DNA of 64,000 bases from Galbibacter orientalis DSM 19592 (GTDB taxonomy: Bacteria > Bacteroidota > Bacteroidia > Flavobacteriales > Flavobacteriaceae). Shown here piece after piece: positions 63,952-64,000 of the stretch. The position numbers were made by a program, and so were the translations under genes. Where the stretch lies: positions 992,001 to 1,056,000 of the forward strand of contig NZ_JH651379.1 of NCBI RefSeq assembly GCF_000260115.1. Reading direction: 5' to 3'. Numbering within the stretch: the first letter of the stretch is position 1; every line of letters starts with the position of its first letter. The notes under the pieces are model-generated. The model was not told the DNA's origin. It saw only the letters and a list, made by a program, of their open reading frames with translations, and did no database searches.

Positions 63952-64000
63952 TTGTTGTTTAATTACAATAACAAAGAAGTTAATTTTATCCTATAAAATA

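Noticed and set aside
63758-64000. Gene at the right window edge
   Set aside because: No frame with a plausible start or family pattern; only a hairpin at 63921 stands out.
1-64000. tRNA and rRNA genes
   Set aside because: No cloverleaf-like or rRNA sequence was recognised in any gap by eye; a tRNAscan run would settle it.

Overview
The window looks like chromosome from a member of the Flavobacteriaceae (Bacteroidota). This rests on low GC, promoters with the Bacteroidota -7 box TAnnTTTG and little Shine-Dalgarno signal, a type IX secretion sorting domain on a subtilase, and family-typical genes (DUF3078, DUF2480, HemJ, TIGR03647/48-type symporter pair). I could not place it to genus. No rRNA, tRNA, CRISPR array, integrase or intact insertion sequence was found.

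Layout. 1-1741: the two subunits of a 3-oxoacid CoA-transferase, separated by a four-helix-bundle (S23/IVS-type) gene. 1742-2429: non-coding stretch with a possible short transcript and a terminator. 2430-5140: Na+/solute symporter pair and a methyltransferase. 5219-6240: HigBA toxin-antitoxin, a tiny membrane protein and a palindromic repeat element. 6280-10152: succinate dehydrogenase (sdhCAB order on the minus strand), with a second S23-type gene between sdhA and sdhB. 10153-15095: repeat element, lipoprotein, Xaa-Pro aminopeptidase, hydrolase, zinc-finger-like small protein, thiL. 15096-15983: a word-repeat spacer of almost 900 bp. 15984-20548: Fe-S assembly genes sufA-like, sufB, sufC, sufD, with a third, frameshifted, S23-type gene after the A-type carrier gene. 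20631-29423: about 9 kb of unrelated genes (pseudouridine synthase, GH2 glycosidase, MepB, FAD oxidoreductase, 5mC DNA methyltransferase, serine hydrolase). 29609-33394: the remaining suf genes (sufS, sufE, a DUF59 protein) plus DUF2480 and DUF3078. 33512-43242: HflX, a secreted T9SS subtilase, exonuclease, MGMT, CNNM-type membrane protein, DinB protein. 43244-61581: a heme superlocus with hemB, hemF, hemE, hemD, hemC, hemA on the minus strand and AraC regulator, hemH, hemJ on the plus strand. 61599-63757: S41 protease and dCMP deaminase.

How they fit together. The heme genes cover every step from glutamyl-tRNA to protoheme except glutamate-1-semialdehyde aminotransferase (hemL), which must lie elsewhere. 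HemJ supplies protoporphyrinogen oxidation. A divergent control region (56455-56690) between hemA and the AraC gene carries a 7-3-7 palindrome and a 13-bp direct repeat. The suf and sdh genes and the cysteine-rich ferrochelatase make iron a theme of the window.

The most unusual signal is small and repeated. Three divergent S23-type four-helix-bundle genes each sit inside or at the edge of a conserved metabolic operon, next to spacers built from reiterated short AT-rich words. Related word spacers occur at several other junctions. REP-like and MITE-like palindromes are also scattered through the window, and one of them supplies the C-terminus of MepB.
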